From NCBI RefSeq assembly GCF_001297065.1, contig NZ_LHOX01000011.1, forward strand, positions 248,001-312,000: a DNA stretch of 64,000 bases, written 5' to 3'. The translations under genes and the position numbers were made by a program. This stretch comes from Enterococcus sp. RIT-PI-f. GTDB taxonomy: Bacteria > Bacillota > Bacilli > Lactobacillales > Enterococcaceae. Positions 16,783-26,469 of this stretch are shown in pieces. The notes below the pieces were generated by a model. That model worked only from the letters and a program-made list of their open reading frames with translations. It did no database searches and was not told the DNA's origin. Every line of letters begins with the position of its first letter. Positions within the stretch are counted from its first letter, which is position 1.

Positions 16783-17748
16783 TTACGTTTGCTGTGCTTC
16801 AAAAGCAGCCAATAACTGGCGCACTTCATCTGTAGACTTGGTATTCATTAATTTTCCACGTAATTCACTGGCACCAGGAAAGCCTTTAACATAAATTTTG
16901 AAAAATCGATGCAAACCAGCGATCGAACGAGGCACCATTTGCGCATAATGGTCTTGCAGATCTAATTGCAAGTGCAGCAATCCCAACAACTCTTCCGACG
17001 TATGGTCTTTAGGTTCTTTTTCAAAGGCATAGGGGTTCTTGAAAATCCCCCGGCCGATCATCAAACCGTCGACACCGTATTTTTCAGCTAAGGCCAAACC
17101 TGTTTGGCGATCAGGAATATCGCCGTTGATCGTCAACTTGGTTTGTGGTGCGATTTTATCTCTTAATGCCACAACTTCGGGAATCAATTCCCAATGGGCA
17201 TCAACTTTGCTCATTTCCTTGCGGGTCCGCATATGAATCGACAAATTGGCAATGTCTTGTTGCAGCACATGGGTCAACCAAGCCTCCATCTCCCCTAGCT
17301 CGGTATAGCCTAAACGCGTTTTGACGCTCACAGGCAGTCCCCCAGCTTTGGCCGCTTGAATCAATTCCGCTGCAACTTCAGGCCGCAAAATCAATCCACT
17401 GCCTTTGCCGCGACCAGCAACATTGGGTACTGGGCACCCCATATTGATATCAATCCCCTGAAAGCCCATTTCAGCCAATCCAATACTCATCTCACGGAAA
17501 AATTCAGGCTTATCTCCCCAAATATGTGCCACCATCGGCTGTTCATCCTCGGTAAAGACTAGCCGACCACGTACACTGTCGCGACCTTCTGGATGACAAT
17601 AGCTGTCTGAATTGGTAAATTCGGTAAAAAACACATCCGGTGCGCCGGCTGCTTGCACCACATGTCGAAAGACGACATCAGTCACGTCTTCCATAGGTGC
17701 CAAAACGAAAAAGGGCGACGGTAATTCAGCCCAAAAATTTGTTGTCAT
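16783..17748 (-). CDS. dus: tRNA-dihydrouridine synthase
   Basis: A 321-residue FMN enzyme that reduces uridine to dihydrouridine in tRNA D-loops. The N-terminal [15 protein letters not shown] opens the TIM barrel; the catalytic Cys is in [10 protein letters not shown] (near residue 103); SVKTRLGY and the flavin-phosphate motif ([17 protein letters not shown]) follow. The Dus subtype cannot be fixed without alignment. It is monocistronic, with its own terminator. I note nothing unusual about it. Confidence 0.9.
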   Translation of the reverse strand: MTTNFWAELPSPFFVLAPMEDVTDVVFRHVVQAAGAPDVFFTEFTNSDSYCHPEGRDSVRGRLVFTEDEQPMVAHIWGDKPEFFREMSIGLAEMGFQGIDINMGCPVPNVAGRGKGSGLILRPEVAAELIQAAKAGGLPVSVKTRLGYTELGEMEAWLTHVLQQDIANLSIHMRTRKEMSKVDAHWELIPEVVALRDKIAPQTKLTINGDIPDRQTGLALAEKYGVDGLMIGRGIFKNPYAFEKEPKDHTSEELLGLLHLQLDLQDHYAQMVPRSIAGLHRFFKIYVKGFPGASELRGKLMNTKSTDEVRQLLAAFEAQQT

Positions 17749-17983
17749 GATCTACGCTCCATTTCTTTGACCTCAAGTCAGCAAGATACTCCTCGCAAAA
17801 CAAAGTTATTATACTAGGAATAGACAAAAGAAGCAAAAAATGGCGCGCAAAGAAACTGCCTCTCAAACTTACTCTCTACGAAAAATAGTATTGCTTCACC
17901 CGAGCCTTTTATTTGTTGCTTCGTGTCACTTATTTTTAAGCACAATCGCTTTCCTATGATTCTCTGACTGATGTGTCCTTCGT

Positions 17984-18059
17984 TTGACGGCCAAAAGACT
18001 CTTTTGGTATACTACGTGAGCGCTTGCTATTCGTTGATATTTCAGCACGTTATAGCAAG
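17984..18059 (+). promoter_or_regulatory. Promoter and 5' leader hairpin of an MFS gene
   Basis: TTGACG (17984-17989) and TATACT (18008-18013) are 18 bp apart, and the spacer itself contains CCAAAAGA/TCTTTTGG, an inverted repeat that could be an operator. The predicted transcript begins with a hairpin whose arms are CTTGCTAT (18023-18030) and ATAGCAAG (18052-18059). The rest of the roughly 350-bp gap before it shows nothing I recognise. Confidence 0.5.
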
Positions 18060-18095
18060 TGGTCTATTCAATAATAAAAAAGTGAGGTTAGTTGG

Positions 18096-19295
18096 TTGAA
18101 AAAATTCCCATTTCAAAGTTTCATATTGATATTGATTGCATTTATTTTAGGATTTAGTGAATTTATCATTGTGGGCATTCTAAATGATTTATCCCGTGAA
18201 TTTTCTGTTTCAGTTTCAACCGTTGGCTATTTGGTCACGATATTTGCTTTGATTTATGCCTGCAGCACACCCGTGATCACCAGTTTGATTGGTCAAAGAC
18301 CATTAAAAAGAGTATTGCTGATTCTTCTTGGTATTTTTACTATCGGCAATCTATTGACGGCATTGGCCCCAACGTATTTGATTTTATCGATTTCAAGAAT
18401 CGTTGTAGCCATTGTTTCTGGTGCCGCCATTTCCGTTGCAATGGCCTTCGGCACCCATTTAGCCCCTTTAGAAAAAAGAGCGTGGTTGATTTCATGGGTC
18501 TATTCCGGCTTTAGTGTGGCTTCTGTCTTTGGGGTGCCCCTGGGTACGTGGCTCAGCCATCAATTTGGTTGGCCGATGGCTTTCTATACGATTTTTGTCA
18601 TCAGTATTGTGGCCATGCTTTTTGTTTGGCTCAGCTTACCCGCTGATTTCAAACAAGTCCGTTCTGAACACAACCGCTTTTCAGATCAGTTCACTATTTT
18701 CAAACATCCCCAGATCCAGCTTAGTGTCTTGATCACGATGTTTAGCTTAGCCGGCGTATATGTCGTCTATACCTATCTCCGTCCTTTGTTCTCCGAACAA
18801 TTGCACATTAGTATTTCACTGATCACGATCGCTTTTACGGTCTATGGATTCATGTCCTTGTTGAGCAATCAGTTAAGCGGAAAAATCGCGGAAGGCCCCG
18901 GATTGTCTTTCATGCCTAAGGTCTACCTTTGCCAATTGGCTTTATTGATCGCCTTGCCATTTTTGCTGACGATACCGATTCTTGGAATGATCGATATTAT
19001 GCTGCTGGGATTGACGATGTATTTGATCAATTCCCCCATTCAATTGCATGTTCTTGAGATTGCTGAAGCATCGTTCCCTCAATCATTGGTTTTGGCTTCG
19101 TCTCTAAATTCAATATTCGCTAATTTCGGGATTGCCTTAGGATCTGCAGCTGGCAGCTTGATCGTTCAATTTAGCGGCACAAAGTATGTAGGTCCTGGTG
19201 GAGCTGTTTTTACATTGATGACCCTAGTCTTGTTAGTTAAACTAAATCGCCACGTTCGTCGACAGGCTGTTGCAGAACCTAAAACAAGAAGCTAA
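18096..19295 (+). CDS. MFS transporter, DHA1-like sugar/drug efflux family
   Basis: A 399-residue membrane protein with the MFS pattern of the AraJ/YdhP group: FILGFSEFIIVGIL in the first segment and FGVPLGTWLSHQFGW in the fifth. It is probably a proton-coupled exporter of small molecules; the substrate is unknown. It begins with TTG, supported by GTGAGG upstream; no better start exists nearby. It is probably monocistronic, since the methyltransferase gene has 94 nt of separation and its own ribosome site. Confidence 0.82.
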   Translation: MKKFPFQSFILILIAFILGFSEFIIVGILNDLSREFSVSVSTVGYLVTIFALIYACSTPVITSLIGQRPLKRVLLILLGIFTIGNLLTALAPTYLILSISRIVVAIVSGAAISVAMAFGTHLAPLEKRAWLISWVYSGFSVASVFGVPLGTWLSHQFGWPMAFYTIFVISIVAMLFVWLSLPADFKQVRSEHNRFSDQFTIFKHPQIQLSVLITMFSLAGVYVVYTYLRPLFSEQLHISISLITIAFTVYGFMSLLSNQLSGKIAEGPGLSFMPKVYLCQLALLIALPFLLTIPILGMIDIMLLGLTMYLINSPIQLHVLEIAEASFPQSLVLASSLNSIFANFGIALGSAAGSLIVQFSGTKYVGPGGAVFTLMTLVLLVKLNRHVRRQAVAEPKTRS

Positions 19296-19389
19296 GACCA
19301 GCTTCAATTTTAGTCGGCAGCTGTGATACACTGATAGTATCTTTCTCGTTTGTGTCCATCATTCGTGCATAATAAAAGGAGCATCGAAC

Positions 19390-20118
19390 ATGACAGTGAA
19401 TCATTATAACAATCCAGATTTTTTTAAAAAATATAGCCAAATGTCACGATCCACTCAAGGATTGGCAGGTGCAGGCGAATGGTCAGAATTGCAAAAGCTA
19501 TTGCCCGATTTCACAAACAAAGAGGTTCTTGACCTTGGATGCGGCTATGGATGGCATTGCAAGTTTGCAGCCGATCACGGGGCAAGTCACGTCGTTGGCA
19601 TCGATGTATCTCAAAAAATGTTGGCGGTTGCGCAGGCCAAAAATGCGAATGACCATATAAGCTATCATTGTGCAGCAATGGAAGATCTCAATTATCCCGA
19701 CAACCACTTCGACTGCGTCATCAGCTCACTGGCCTTTCACTATATTGCCGATTTCTCATCACTTGTACAAAACATTACCCGCTGGTTACGCCCGAATGGG
19801 ACTTTTGTCTTTTCGGTGGAACATCCGGTATTTACAGCACGAGGTGATCAAGATTGGTTTTATGGTTTGAATGGAGAAAAACTGCATTTTCCAGTAGACC
19901 ATTATTATGAAGAAGGCGTGAGAGAAACTGTCTTTTTAGGTGAACCGGTGCAAAAATACCATCGCACCCTCACCACTTATTTACATACCTTGTTGCAAGC
20001 AGGGCTGGTCATCACTGATGTGATCGAGCCGCAACCACCGGAAACAATGATGCATCTTCCAGAAATGAAAGATGAATTACGCAGACCTATGATGCTGTTG
20101 GTTGCAGCTAGGAAATAG
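19390..20118 (+). CDS. Class I SAM-dependent methyltransferase
   Basis: A 242-residue Rossmann-fold methyltransferase. The SAM-binding motif I is VLDLGCGYGWHCKFA (about residue 45-60), followed by the acidic end of strand 2 (VVGIDVSQ) and motif IV (FDCVISSLAFHYI). It resembles the Methyltransf_11 family, often annotated as small-molecule methyltransferases. The substrate is unknown. AAAGGAG precedes the ATG. A terminator follows. Confidence 0.85.
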   Translation: MTVNHYNNPDFFKKYSQMSRSTQGLAGAGEWSELQKLLPDFTNKEVLDLGCGYGWHCKFAADHGASHVVGIDVSQKMLAVAQAKNANDHISYHCAAMEDLNYPDNHFDCVISSLAFHYIADFSSLVQNITRWLRPNGTFVFSVEHPVFTARGDQDWFYGLNGEKLHFPVDHYYEEGVRETVFLGEPVQKYHRTLTTYLHTLLQAGLVITDVIEPQPPETMMHLPEMKDELRRPMMLLVAARK

Positions 20119-20191
20119 TTAAAGTTGATATATGACCATTACCACCTAGGCGTTCAACATCATTTTTTTTTAGACACTTGAAGTTACTTTC

Positions 20192-20236
20192 AAAAAAACC
20201 GACAATTGGCTAAATAGCCAACTGTCGGTTTTTTTC
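20192..20236. terminator. Bidirectional terminator between the methyltransferase and GH42 genes
   Basis: Near-perfect arms AAAAAAACCGACA-TTGGCTA and TAGCCAA-TGTCGGTTTTTTT with a tiny loop give one of the strongest hairpins in the window. It has T runs in both directions. Confidence 0.9.
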
Positions 20237-20262
20237 TTTTAGACACGTCTATTTTGCTTTCA

Positions 20263-22308
20263 TCAATTTACTTTATAAGCGACGATTACTTCATACGGTT
20301 TTAACTGAAGGAATGTCGGTAAGAGTTGGTCGGTCTCCAGATTTGTGAGCGCACAACTAATGGATAGCGGCTGATCAATTTCAGAAAAATTCATGATAAA
20401 GTAATAATCTCTGATCGAGCTACTTCTACTTTGGATAGAAACAACTGGATTGGCTTCAGCAATTGACTCCTTTTTCAGTTCTAATTCTTGCGCAAGCTGA
20501 TCATAAAAGTCATGATGAAATTCATTACTTGTACGCGCTGAAAAATAATAAGCGGCACCTTTTCCATAACTATTTTTTGTGATTGCTGGTGTGCCTCTAT
20601 AAAAATCTAATTGAAACTCTCCCAACACTTGTGCCGTTTTAACTTTAACGATCGCTGAATAATCTTTGGTTTTATACGTTTTATTTCCGTAATTGATATG
20701 ATTGTATTCATGTGGGTATAACGTATCTAATTCTAGTACCTCAATGCCAAAGAGTGCTTGCAGCGTTTGAGGTAACCCACCCAGATATAATAAGTCTGTT
20801 TCATTAACCATACCAGAGAAATAACTGGAGACTAGCATTCCACCATTTTCAACATACTTCTCTAGTTTTTCCATTATGTCAGGTGTCATCATGTAGAGCA
20901 TTGGCGCTAAAACAAGTGTATAGTTCGAGAAATCTTGATCCGGCGTTAAGATATCTAAAGCGATATCATTCTCCCAAAAATATCGATAATGTTCTTGTAA
21001 GGTTTGCGGGTACCTTCTTGTTGGCCTTCCAAAACCGCCACCACGATTTAAAGCCCAATTGCTTTCCCAATCAAACAGGATAGCAACCTCTTTTTTTCTT
21101 GTAGTCCCTTTGATTTCTTTGATCTTTGTCAGTCTTTCACCATAAGCTGCAACTTCTTTAAATACTCGATTCTCGCTAGAACCATCATGACTGATCACAG
21201 CACCATGAAATTTCTCGGAATTCCCCCGTGATTGTCGCCATTGAAAATACAATGTACTATCTGATCCATGCGCAATTTGCTGCATGGCACTCAACATATG
21301 CATGCCCGGTTTTTTCGCTTTGTTGAATTGGTGCCAATTGACATGACTTGGGGTACATTCCATTATTAAAAAAGGTTCTTTTTTTAATGACCAATACTGG
21401 TCGTGCACGTATGCTGATTTCATGGCAGTATCTGCAATACGTTCAAAATCATTATGCCAATCAGGATAACTGTCCCAACTCACAATGTCTACATATTGGG
21501 CAAATTTACCATAATTTATTCCTTCTAATGGAATAAAATCTTGGGTCGCATGTCCTTCTGCCATAAAATTTGTCGTAATTGGTATATTCGGCGTTTGCGC
21601 ACGAAGAGGCGCACACTCGTGCAAATAAAAATCTATTGTCATATCCGTGACAAACCGTTTCCAATCCAAATCCATCCCATGGACTTTGTGCTCCCCTAAT
21701 GGAGACGGAGGTAACACCTGCGACCAATCTGAGTAACTATTCCCCCAAAAGCTCATCCACCATGCATGATTTAATGACGCTAAATCTTTGTACTTATTTT
21801 TCAACCATTTCCGCCAATTTTCCTGACAATAGCTGCAAAAGCATTCACCTGAAAATTCATTGGATATATGCCACATCGCAAGAGCCGGATGTGCCCCATA
21901 CCGCTCAGCCAATTGCTGATTGATTGCCCGTACTTTCTCTCGATAGATAGGAGAAGAATAGCAGTGATTATGCCTGAATCCGTGCCCATGTTTTTGACCT
22001 TGATTGTTGGTTCGATTCACTTCGGGATATTTTTGGCTCAGCCATTGTGGACGCCCGCCGCTTGGCGTTGCTAAAATAACCCTCCCGCCAATACTATGGA
22101 TGTGATCGAATATTTCATCTAGCCATTTGAACTGATACTGACCTTCTTCGGGTTCTAAGGCATTCCAAGAGAAAACACCTAGAGTGACTGTGTTGATTTT
22201 TGCTTGTTTCATGTATGAAAAATCTTTTTCCAAAATATCTGGGTAGGATAACCACTGATCCGGATTATAATCCCCACCGTGCATAAAGTATTGATTGTCC
22301 ATATCCAT
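20263..22308 (-). CDS. Beta-galactosidase, glycoside hydrolase family 42
   Basis: A 681-residue GH42 enzyme that releases galactose from beta-galactosides. Acid/base Glu151 lies in WHISNEF and nucleophile Glu317 in IMECTPS. Cys116, Cys156, Cys158 and Cys161 match the zinc cluster of A4-type beta-galactosidases. No signal peptide, so cytoplasmic. The start has GGAG 7 nt upstream; the longer frame runs into the upstream gene. It lies 4 nt after the alpha-galactosidase stop and is the last gene of a four-gene operon (EIIC, DUF3284-like, GH36, GH42). GH42 enzymes normally act on unphosphorylated sugar, which is odd beside a PTS permease. Confidence 0.9.
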   Translation of the reverse strand: MDMDNQYFMHGGDYNPDQWLSYPDILEKDFSYMKQAKINTVTLGVFSWNALEPEEGQYQFKWLDEIFDHIHSIGGRVILATPSGGRPQWLSQKYPEVNRTNNQGQKHGHGFRHNHCYSSPIYREKVRAINQQLAERYGAHPALAMWHISNEFSGECFCSYCQENWRKWLKNKYKDLASLNHAWWMSFWGNSYSDWSQVLPPSPLGEHKVHGMDLDWKRFVTDMTIDFYLHECAPLRAQTPNIPITTNFMAEGHATQDFIPLEGINYGKFAQYVDIVSWDSYPDWHNDFERIADTAMKSAYVHDQYWSLKKEPFLIMECTPSHVNWHQFNKAKKPGMHMLSAMQQIAHGSDSTLYFQWRQSRGNSEKFHGAVISHDGSSENRVFKEVAAYGERLTKIKEIKGTTRKKEVAILFDWESNWALNRGGGFGRPTRRYPQTLQEHYRYFWENDIALDILTPDQDFSNYTLVLAPMLYMMTPDIMEKLEKYVENGGMLVSSYFSGMVNETDLLYLGGLPQTLQALFGIEVLELDTLYPHEYNHINYGNKTYKTKDYSAIVKVKTAQVLGEFQLDFYRGTPAITKNSYGKGAAYYFSARTSNEFHHDFYDQLAQELELKKESIAEANPVVSIQSRSSSIRDYYFIMNFSEIDQPLSISCALTNLETDQLLPTFLQLKPYEVIVAYKVN

Positions 22309-22312
22309 TGAC

Positions 22313-24550
22313 TTACTCCTTATTTTCCACGACCTGTATATGATAAATAAAAGATTGAAAATCACCTTGTATCTGTGCTGTTCCATGATTTACCGCATTA
22401 AATTGGTATGGTTTGCGTAAGCCAAGATTCTTAAGTATTCTTCCAGAAATACGCTCCCCATTGACTTGATACACGCGGGTCATATCAAGAAATGGAATGT
22501 GAAAAAATTCTTCCGATGCAGGATTTGCCTCTGCCAATATTTTATAAAATCCAATCAATATTTCTTGCTTATCTGAGTCGTGTACTGCCCAGATAACTTC
22601 ATTCTGTTTTTCCACTGAATTCAATTGATAGAAGGTACCAAAAGTCAGTAACTGTCGATGTTGTTTGTAGAATTCAATATGATTTTTAATTTTCTGTTTC
22701 TCTTCTGTTGATAGGCTGAAAAGATCCAGTTCATAGCCTAACGGTCCAAACATCGCTGTATGCTGCCGAAATGTTAATGATGTATGGCGGTCAACTTGAT
22801 GATTAGGACTGGCAGAAACATGATTGCTGAAACTTGACATTGGATAACCCAATAATGTACCAGATTGAATGGTCAGCCGTTCGACAGCATCACTGTCATC
22901 ACTTGGCCAGATTTGGGGACTATAAAATAAAATGCCTAAATCATAACGGCCCCCTCCACCAGCACATCCTTCAATCAAGATGTTAGGAAATGCAGATAAG
23001 ATTTTTTGATACAGTTTATATACGCCCAACATATAGCGATGATAAAATTCTGTTTGAGCAATGCCATTTTCTGCCAAATAAGCAGAGTAAGCCTCAGTTA
23101 TGTTTCTATTCATATCCCACTTTATATAGTCTAAGTTCGTTTCAAGAATGATTTCTTTCATTGCTTGAAAGATAGATTCTACAACTATGGGATTCGCAAA
23201 ATCCAACACATATTGTCCTCTTCCGATAGAAATACGATTGTATGGATGCTTTACTACCCATTCTGGATGTTCTTGATACATCTTACTATCAGGGGATACC
23301 ATTTCTGGCTCAAACCAAATACCTAACTTTAAATCAAGCGCATGGATTTCCTGTGCAAAATGACCAATACCTTTGGGAAATTTTGCGTTATTAGCTGTCC
23401 AGTCTCCTAGCGAGCTACGGTCACTATTTCTGTTTCCAAACCAACCATCATCAAGTACAAAACATTCCATACCCAAAGAGCGGCTTTCTTTTGCCAAAGA
23501 TAATAGTTTTTCTTCATCGAAATCAAAATAGGTTGCCTCCCAGTTGTTAAAAACAATTGGACGTTCCCTTTCTTGCCAATGTGGCGGAATAATATGTTTT
23601 TCCACAAATTGAGCTGACTCTTGAATCAGTCCATTCATACCTAGATTACTAAAAGTAAATATACTTTCTGGTGACTCAAATGTTTCACCGGGATCCAACT
23701 TCCAACTAAAGTGCTCTGGATGCATCCCTATCATCAATCTTAGATTATTCCATTCGTCCATTTCAACTTGCGCTAAAAAGTTTCCTGAATAAATCAAATT
23801 TGCGCCATAAATATAGCCATGATCATTAGACGTGCTTTTTTCTTTTAACGCAACAAAAGGATTGTGTTGATGTCCAGAAGCACCTTTTAAAGAGCCCACG
23901 CTCATTGTCCCTTGAGATACTGTAGTTGCTTTGATATGCCGTTCTTTTAGCCAAGCACCAGAAAGGTGAACCCATTCAAAGTCTCTATTTTTTAATTCTA
24001 GGACCCCACTCATGAAACGTTCAATCCTTCTTGCTTCATCACCTATGTTACTAATTTTTTGCTTCCTAGCAATTGTTCCTAATCCCCGAAAGATTGTATA
24101 AGTCATATCAATTTTCAGTTCTCGTTCAGCGTCTACAAGTTCGAATTCAATGCTCTGACTTTCATTTTCTCCTGCAAAACTAGCTGGCTTATCTAGATTA
24201 CGCACTTTGCCCATATAACACCTAAAAGAATGGAGTTTAAAATCAGTATACAATGGGGTTTCTTCCTCAAATATAGTGAGGGCACCTTCCCGAAAGTCAG
24301 TTGTGCCATAGATTGGTAATTCTTGATAACGATCTGCTAAGGTAAAAGAATTGTTTCCGTCAAAGAACTTTACAGTACCTGCAGATTTATTTACTTTTTT
24401 ATCCAAATATATTTGATCAAAGGATTCAATCTTTCCCAATGCAGGACCAAAATATACATGACCCAACTGTTGATTGGGTAAGACTGTCATCACATAACTT
24501 ATCTTCTCATTATATAGATGGAACATAGTTTCATTAATAATCTCTATCAT
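22313..24550 (-). CDS. Alpha-galactosidase, glycoside hydrolase family 36
   Basis: A 745-residue retaining alpha-galactosidase for melibiose- or raffinose-type sugars. Nucleophile Asp479 lies in YIKWDMNRN and the acid/base is in IWPSDDSDAVERL (about residue 551-554). The ECFVLDDGWFG and GIWFEPEMV blocks are typical of the AgaB/AgaN clade. The ATG follows a GGGGAA sequence; an upstream in-frame ATG overlaps the preceding gene and has no ribosome site. It sits in the LacI-controlled operon between a DUF3284-like gene and GH42, so the operon handles substrates with alpha- and beta-linked galactose. Confidence 0.9.
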   Translation of the reverse strand: MIEIINETMFHLYNEKISYVMTVLPNQQLGHVYFGPALGKIESFDQIYLDKKVNKSAGTVKFFDGNNSFTLADRYQELPIYGTTDFREGALTIFEEETPLYTDFKLHSFRCYMGKVRNLDKPASFAGENESQSIEFELVDAERELKIDMTYTIFRGLGTIARKQKISNIGDEARRIERFMSGVLELKNRDFEWVHLSGAWLKERHIKATTVSQGTMSVGSLKGASGHQHNPFVALKEKSTSNDHGYIYGANLIYSGNFLAQVEMDEWNNLRLMIGMHPEHFSWKLDPGETFESPESIFTFSNLGMNGLIQESAQFVEKHIIPPHWQERERPIVFNNWEATYFDFDEEKLLSLAKESRSLGMECFVLDDGWFGNRNSDRSSLGDWTANNAKFPKGIGHFAQEIHALDLKLGIWFEPEMVSPDSKMYQEHPEWVVKHPYNRISIGRGQYVLDFANPIVVESIFQAMKEIILETNLDYIKWDMNRNITEAYSAYLAENGIAQTEFYHRYMLGVYKLYQKILSAFPNILIEGCAGGGGRYDLGILFYSPQIWPSDDSDAVERLTIQSGTLLGYPMSSFSNHVSASPNHQVDRHTSLTFRQHTAMFGPLGYELDLFSLSTEEKQKIKNHIEFYKQHRQLLTFGTFYQLNSVEKQNEVIWAVHDSDKQEILIGFYKILAEANPASEEFFHIPFLDMTRVYQVNGERISGRILKNLGLRKPYQFNAVNHGTAQIQGDFQSFIYHIQVVENKE

Positions 24551-24585
24551 TTTATTCCCCAATTCTACTGTTTTTCTCTCTACTT

Positions 24586-25026
24586 TTACCCATGCGTACA
24601 ATTCAATTCAAGATGGCGCAGTCTTTTTTTTACGCCACGATTGAAAAAAAATTTATAGACAAGTGCTGCTACCATATAGCTATATGTCGACTGTGCTTTA
24701 TTAAATCGGCTCTGTTCTGAATAAGTGACTAATAGTTTCCCGTTTCTTTGCATCGTGTATATATATCGTTGCTCAATAATGCCTTCTTCATAAGCAGTAC
24801 TTGTCCAAAACTCATTCAATGTGATTTTTTTTATCGTTATAACAGCTGGAACAACTTTAGGGGATGTTTTTGTCTGCATATTTATGTGCACTTGACATCC
24901 TTCAGCAAAATTTCCTATCGCATGATTTGCTTCAAAGTATTTCTTCTGCTCATTAAATAAAACATGGTGAAACGCTTCTTGTGTCGCACGCATTTGATAC
25001 CGACATGTTAATGTATCTGTCTTCAT
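24586..25026 (-). CDS. DUF3284-like protein of a PTS operon
   Basis: A 146-residue soluble protein without a clear enzyme motif. Its layout resembles DUF3284 proteins, small START-like proteins often found in Firmicute beta-glucoside/cellobiose PTS operons: an N-terminal alpha/beta start, a central ITIKKITLNEFWTST strand pair, a C-terminal VTYSEQS segment, and a basic tail RGVKKRLRHLE. Function unknown. It lies 42 nt after the EIIC gene and overlaps the upstream region of GH36. The family call is by pattern memory only. Confidence 0.5.
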   Translation of the reverse strand: MKTDTLTCRYQMRATQEAFHHVLFNEQKKYFEANHAIGNFAEGCQVHINMQTKTSPKVVPAVITIKKITLNEFWTSTAYEEGIIEQRYIYTMQRNGKLLVTYSEQSRFNKAQSTYSYMVAALVYKFFFNRGVKKRLRHLELNCTHG

Positions 25027-25068
25027 ACAATCCCCCTTGAGTCGTTCCTTGTCTTTTTACCAAAAAAT

Positions 25069-26355
25069 CTATTGTTCTGTTTCGACTTGTTCTTCTTTTA
25101 AATATCCTCGGTCCATGACAATTAAAAATGGTACCCAAATCAAGGTCATGACCGCTACAGTAACTAATTGCAAAATTGCACCAGCAATCGATCCTGTTCC
25201 AAGCCACCCTGATAAAAATACTGGTGTTGTCCAAACTACTGTAGCACCAATCGGCCTCGGAACAAGTCCTGCTGCAATCGCAAAATAAGAAATGGTTGTA
25301 CTCGCCAACGGAGCCAGTATCCAAGGAACAAAAGCAATTGGATTTAATACGATAGGTAAACCAAATGTCATTGGTTCGGAAACATTAAATACAGATGGTG
25401 CGATAACTGTCTTCATCAATTTTTTCATACGAATAGACCGAGCGATAAAAAAGGCCATTGTAATTGAAATACCTAATTGCATCCCCTGATTGACAAATAC
25501 ACCCATAAATGTTGTATTGATGATATGCGGTAATTGTTCTGCTCCAGATTTATATGCTTCGTAATTTTCAATTGCTAGGGCATTCATGATAGGATCGATT
25601 ACAGCATTTACAACCAACGTACCATGTATACCAAACCACCAGAAAAACTGCGTAAATAATACAGCAATGAGGACCGCTGGTAAAGTTCCACCTAGACCCA
25701 TCAAAGGTTTTTGTAAAATTTCATAAACAAAGTCAACTGCATTTCCCCAAGAAGTAAACGTGAATAAATATCTAATCAAATTAAAAAGAAACAATGGTGC
25801 AGCACCAGGAATAATCGCAATAAAAGATTCAGCAATCATAGGAGGAACTGACTCTGGCATTTTGATTGTGAAACCTGCAGCACTGATTTTACAATAAATT
25901 TGAGTAGCAACAATCGCTGTAATAATCCCAACAAACATACCCTCAGCACCTAATTTAGATAAAGGAATCACCGTTCCTAATTCATCAGAAGAGCCATACG
26001 GCAAAAGCATTAGAAAAGAAGATAAAGATATTGCACCTGCAAATAATTTGGCCTGTCCATACTTCCCAGCAAGTTGATATCCAATCCCAAAAACGACAAA
26101 AATTGCAGTAATACTCATTGTTGCATTGCCTATTGGTCCAAAAAAGTCGTTCAAAAATGTTATGAATCCCTCAGGAAGTCTATCCGAAAGTCCAAAAGTA
26201 GTAGGCAAATTTTGAATAATAATCATAATAGAGGCAAACATTGTTGCAGGAAAAGCGACCATAAACCCATCTCTTAAACTTAAAAGATATTTATTATTGG
26301 CAATAATTTGTGCAAAAGGAACCATCTTTTCAGCTAACTTATCAATAAATTTCAT
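25069..26355 (-). CDS. PTS permease EIIC, lactose/cellobiose family
   Basis: A 428-residue membrane domain of the Lac/Cel PTS family (N-terminus MKFIDKLAEKMVPFAQIIANN; central WFGIHGTLVVNAV; C-terminal NVSEPMTFGLPIVLNP). It forms the sugar channel. No EIIA or EIIB gene is in this operon, so it must borrow phosphoryl partners made elsewhere. It is the first gene of the galactosidase operon, with AGAGGAG upstream and LacI-type operators over the promoter. The sugar is probably a galactoside, from its neighbours. Confidence 0.88.
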   Translation of the reverse strand: MKFIDKLAEKMVPFAQIIANNKYLLSLRDGFMVAFPATMFASIMIIIQNLPTTFGLSDRLPEGFITFLNDFFGPIGNATMSITAIFVVFGIGYQLAGKYGQAKLFAGAISLSSFLMLLPYGSSDELGTVIPLSKLGAEGMFVGIITAIVATQIYCKISAAGFTIKMPESVPPMIAESFIAIIPGAAPLFLFNLIRYLFTFTSWGNAVDFVYEILQKPLMGLGGTLPAVLIAVLFTQFFWWFGIHGTLVVNAVIDPIMNALAIENYEAYKSGAEQLPHIINTTFMGVFVNQGMQLGISITMAFFIARSIRMKKLMKTVIAPSVFNVSEPMTFGLPIVLNPIAFVPWILAPLASTTISYFAIAAGLVPRPIGATVVWTTPVFLSGWLGTGSIAGAILQLVTVAVMTLIWVPFLIVMDRGYLKEEQVETEQ

Positions 26356-26379
26356 ACTCTTTCTCCTCTAATTCAATTT

Positions 26380-26428
26380 GTAAACGTTTACTAATATGAG
26401 TATAATTGTTTACTTAACGTTTACACAA
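26380..26428 (-). promoter_or_regulatory. Galactoside operon promoter with LacI-type operators
   Basis: On the minus strand TTGTGT (26423-26428) and TATACT (26399-26404) have an 18-bp spacer. A perfect palindrome GTAAACGTTTAC (26380-26391) lies downstream of the -10, and a second, imperfect copy sharing the half-site AACGTTTAC (26416-26424) lies in the spacer. Both suit the adjacent LacI-family regulator; the first is also a 13/14 match to cre. Confidence 0.75.
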
Positions 26429-26433
26429 CCCTA

Positions 26434-26469
26434 AAAAATAAAAAAGATCAATTATAACTGATCTTTTTT
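26434..26469 (-). terminator. Terminator of the LacI-type regulator gene
   Basis: AAAAAAGATCA and TGATCTTTTTT arms overlap the last codons of the regulator. A T-rich tract follows on the minus strand. It isolates the regulator transcript from the galactoside operon promoter downstream. Confidence 0.75.
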
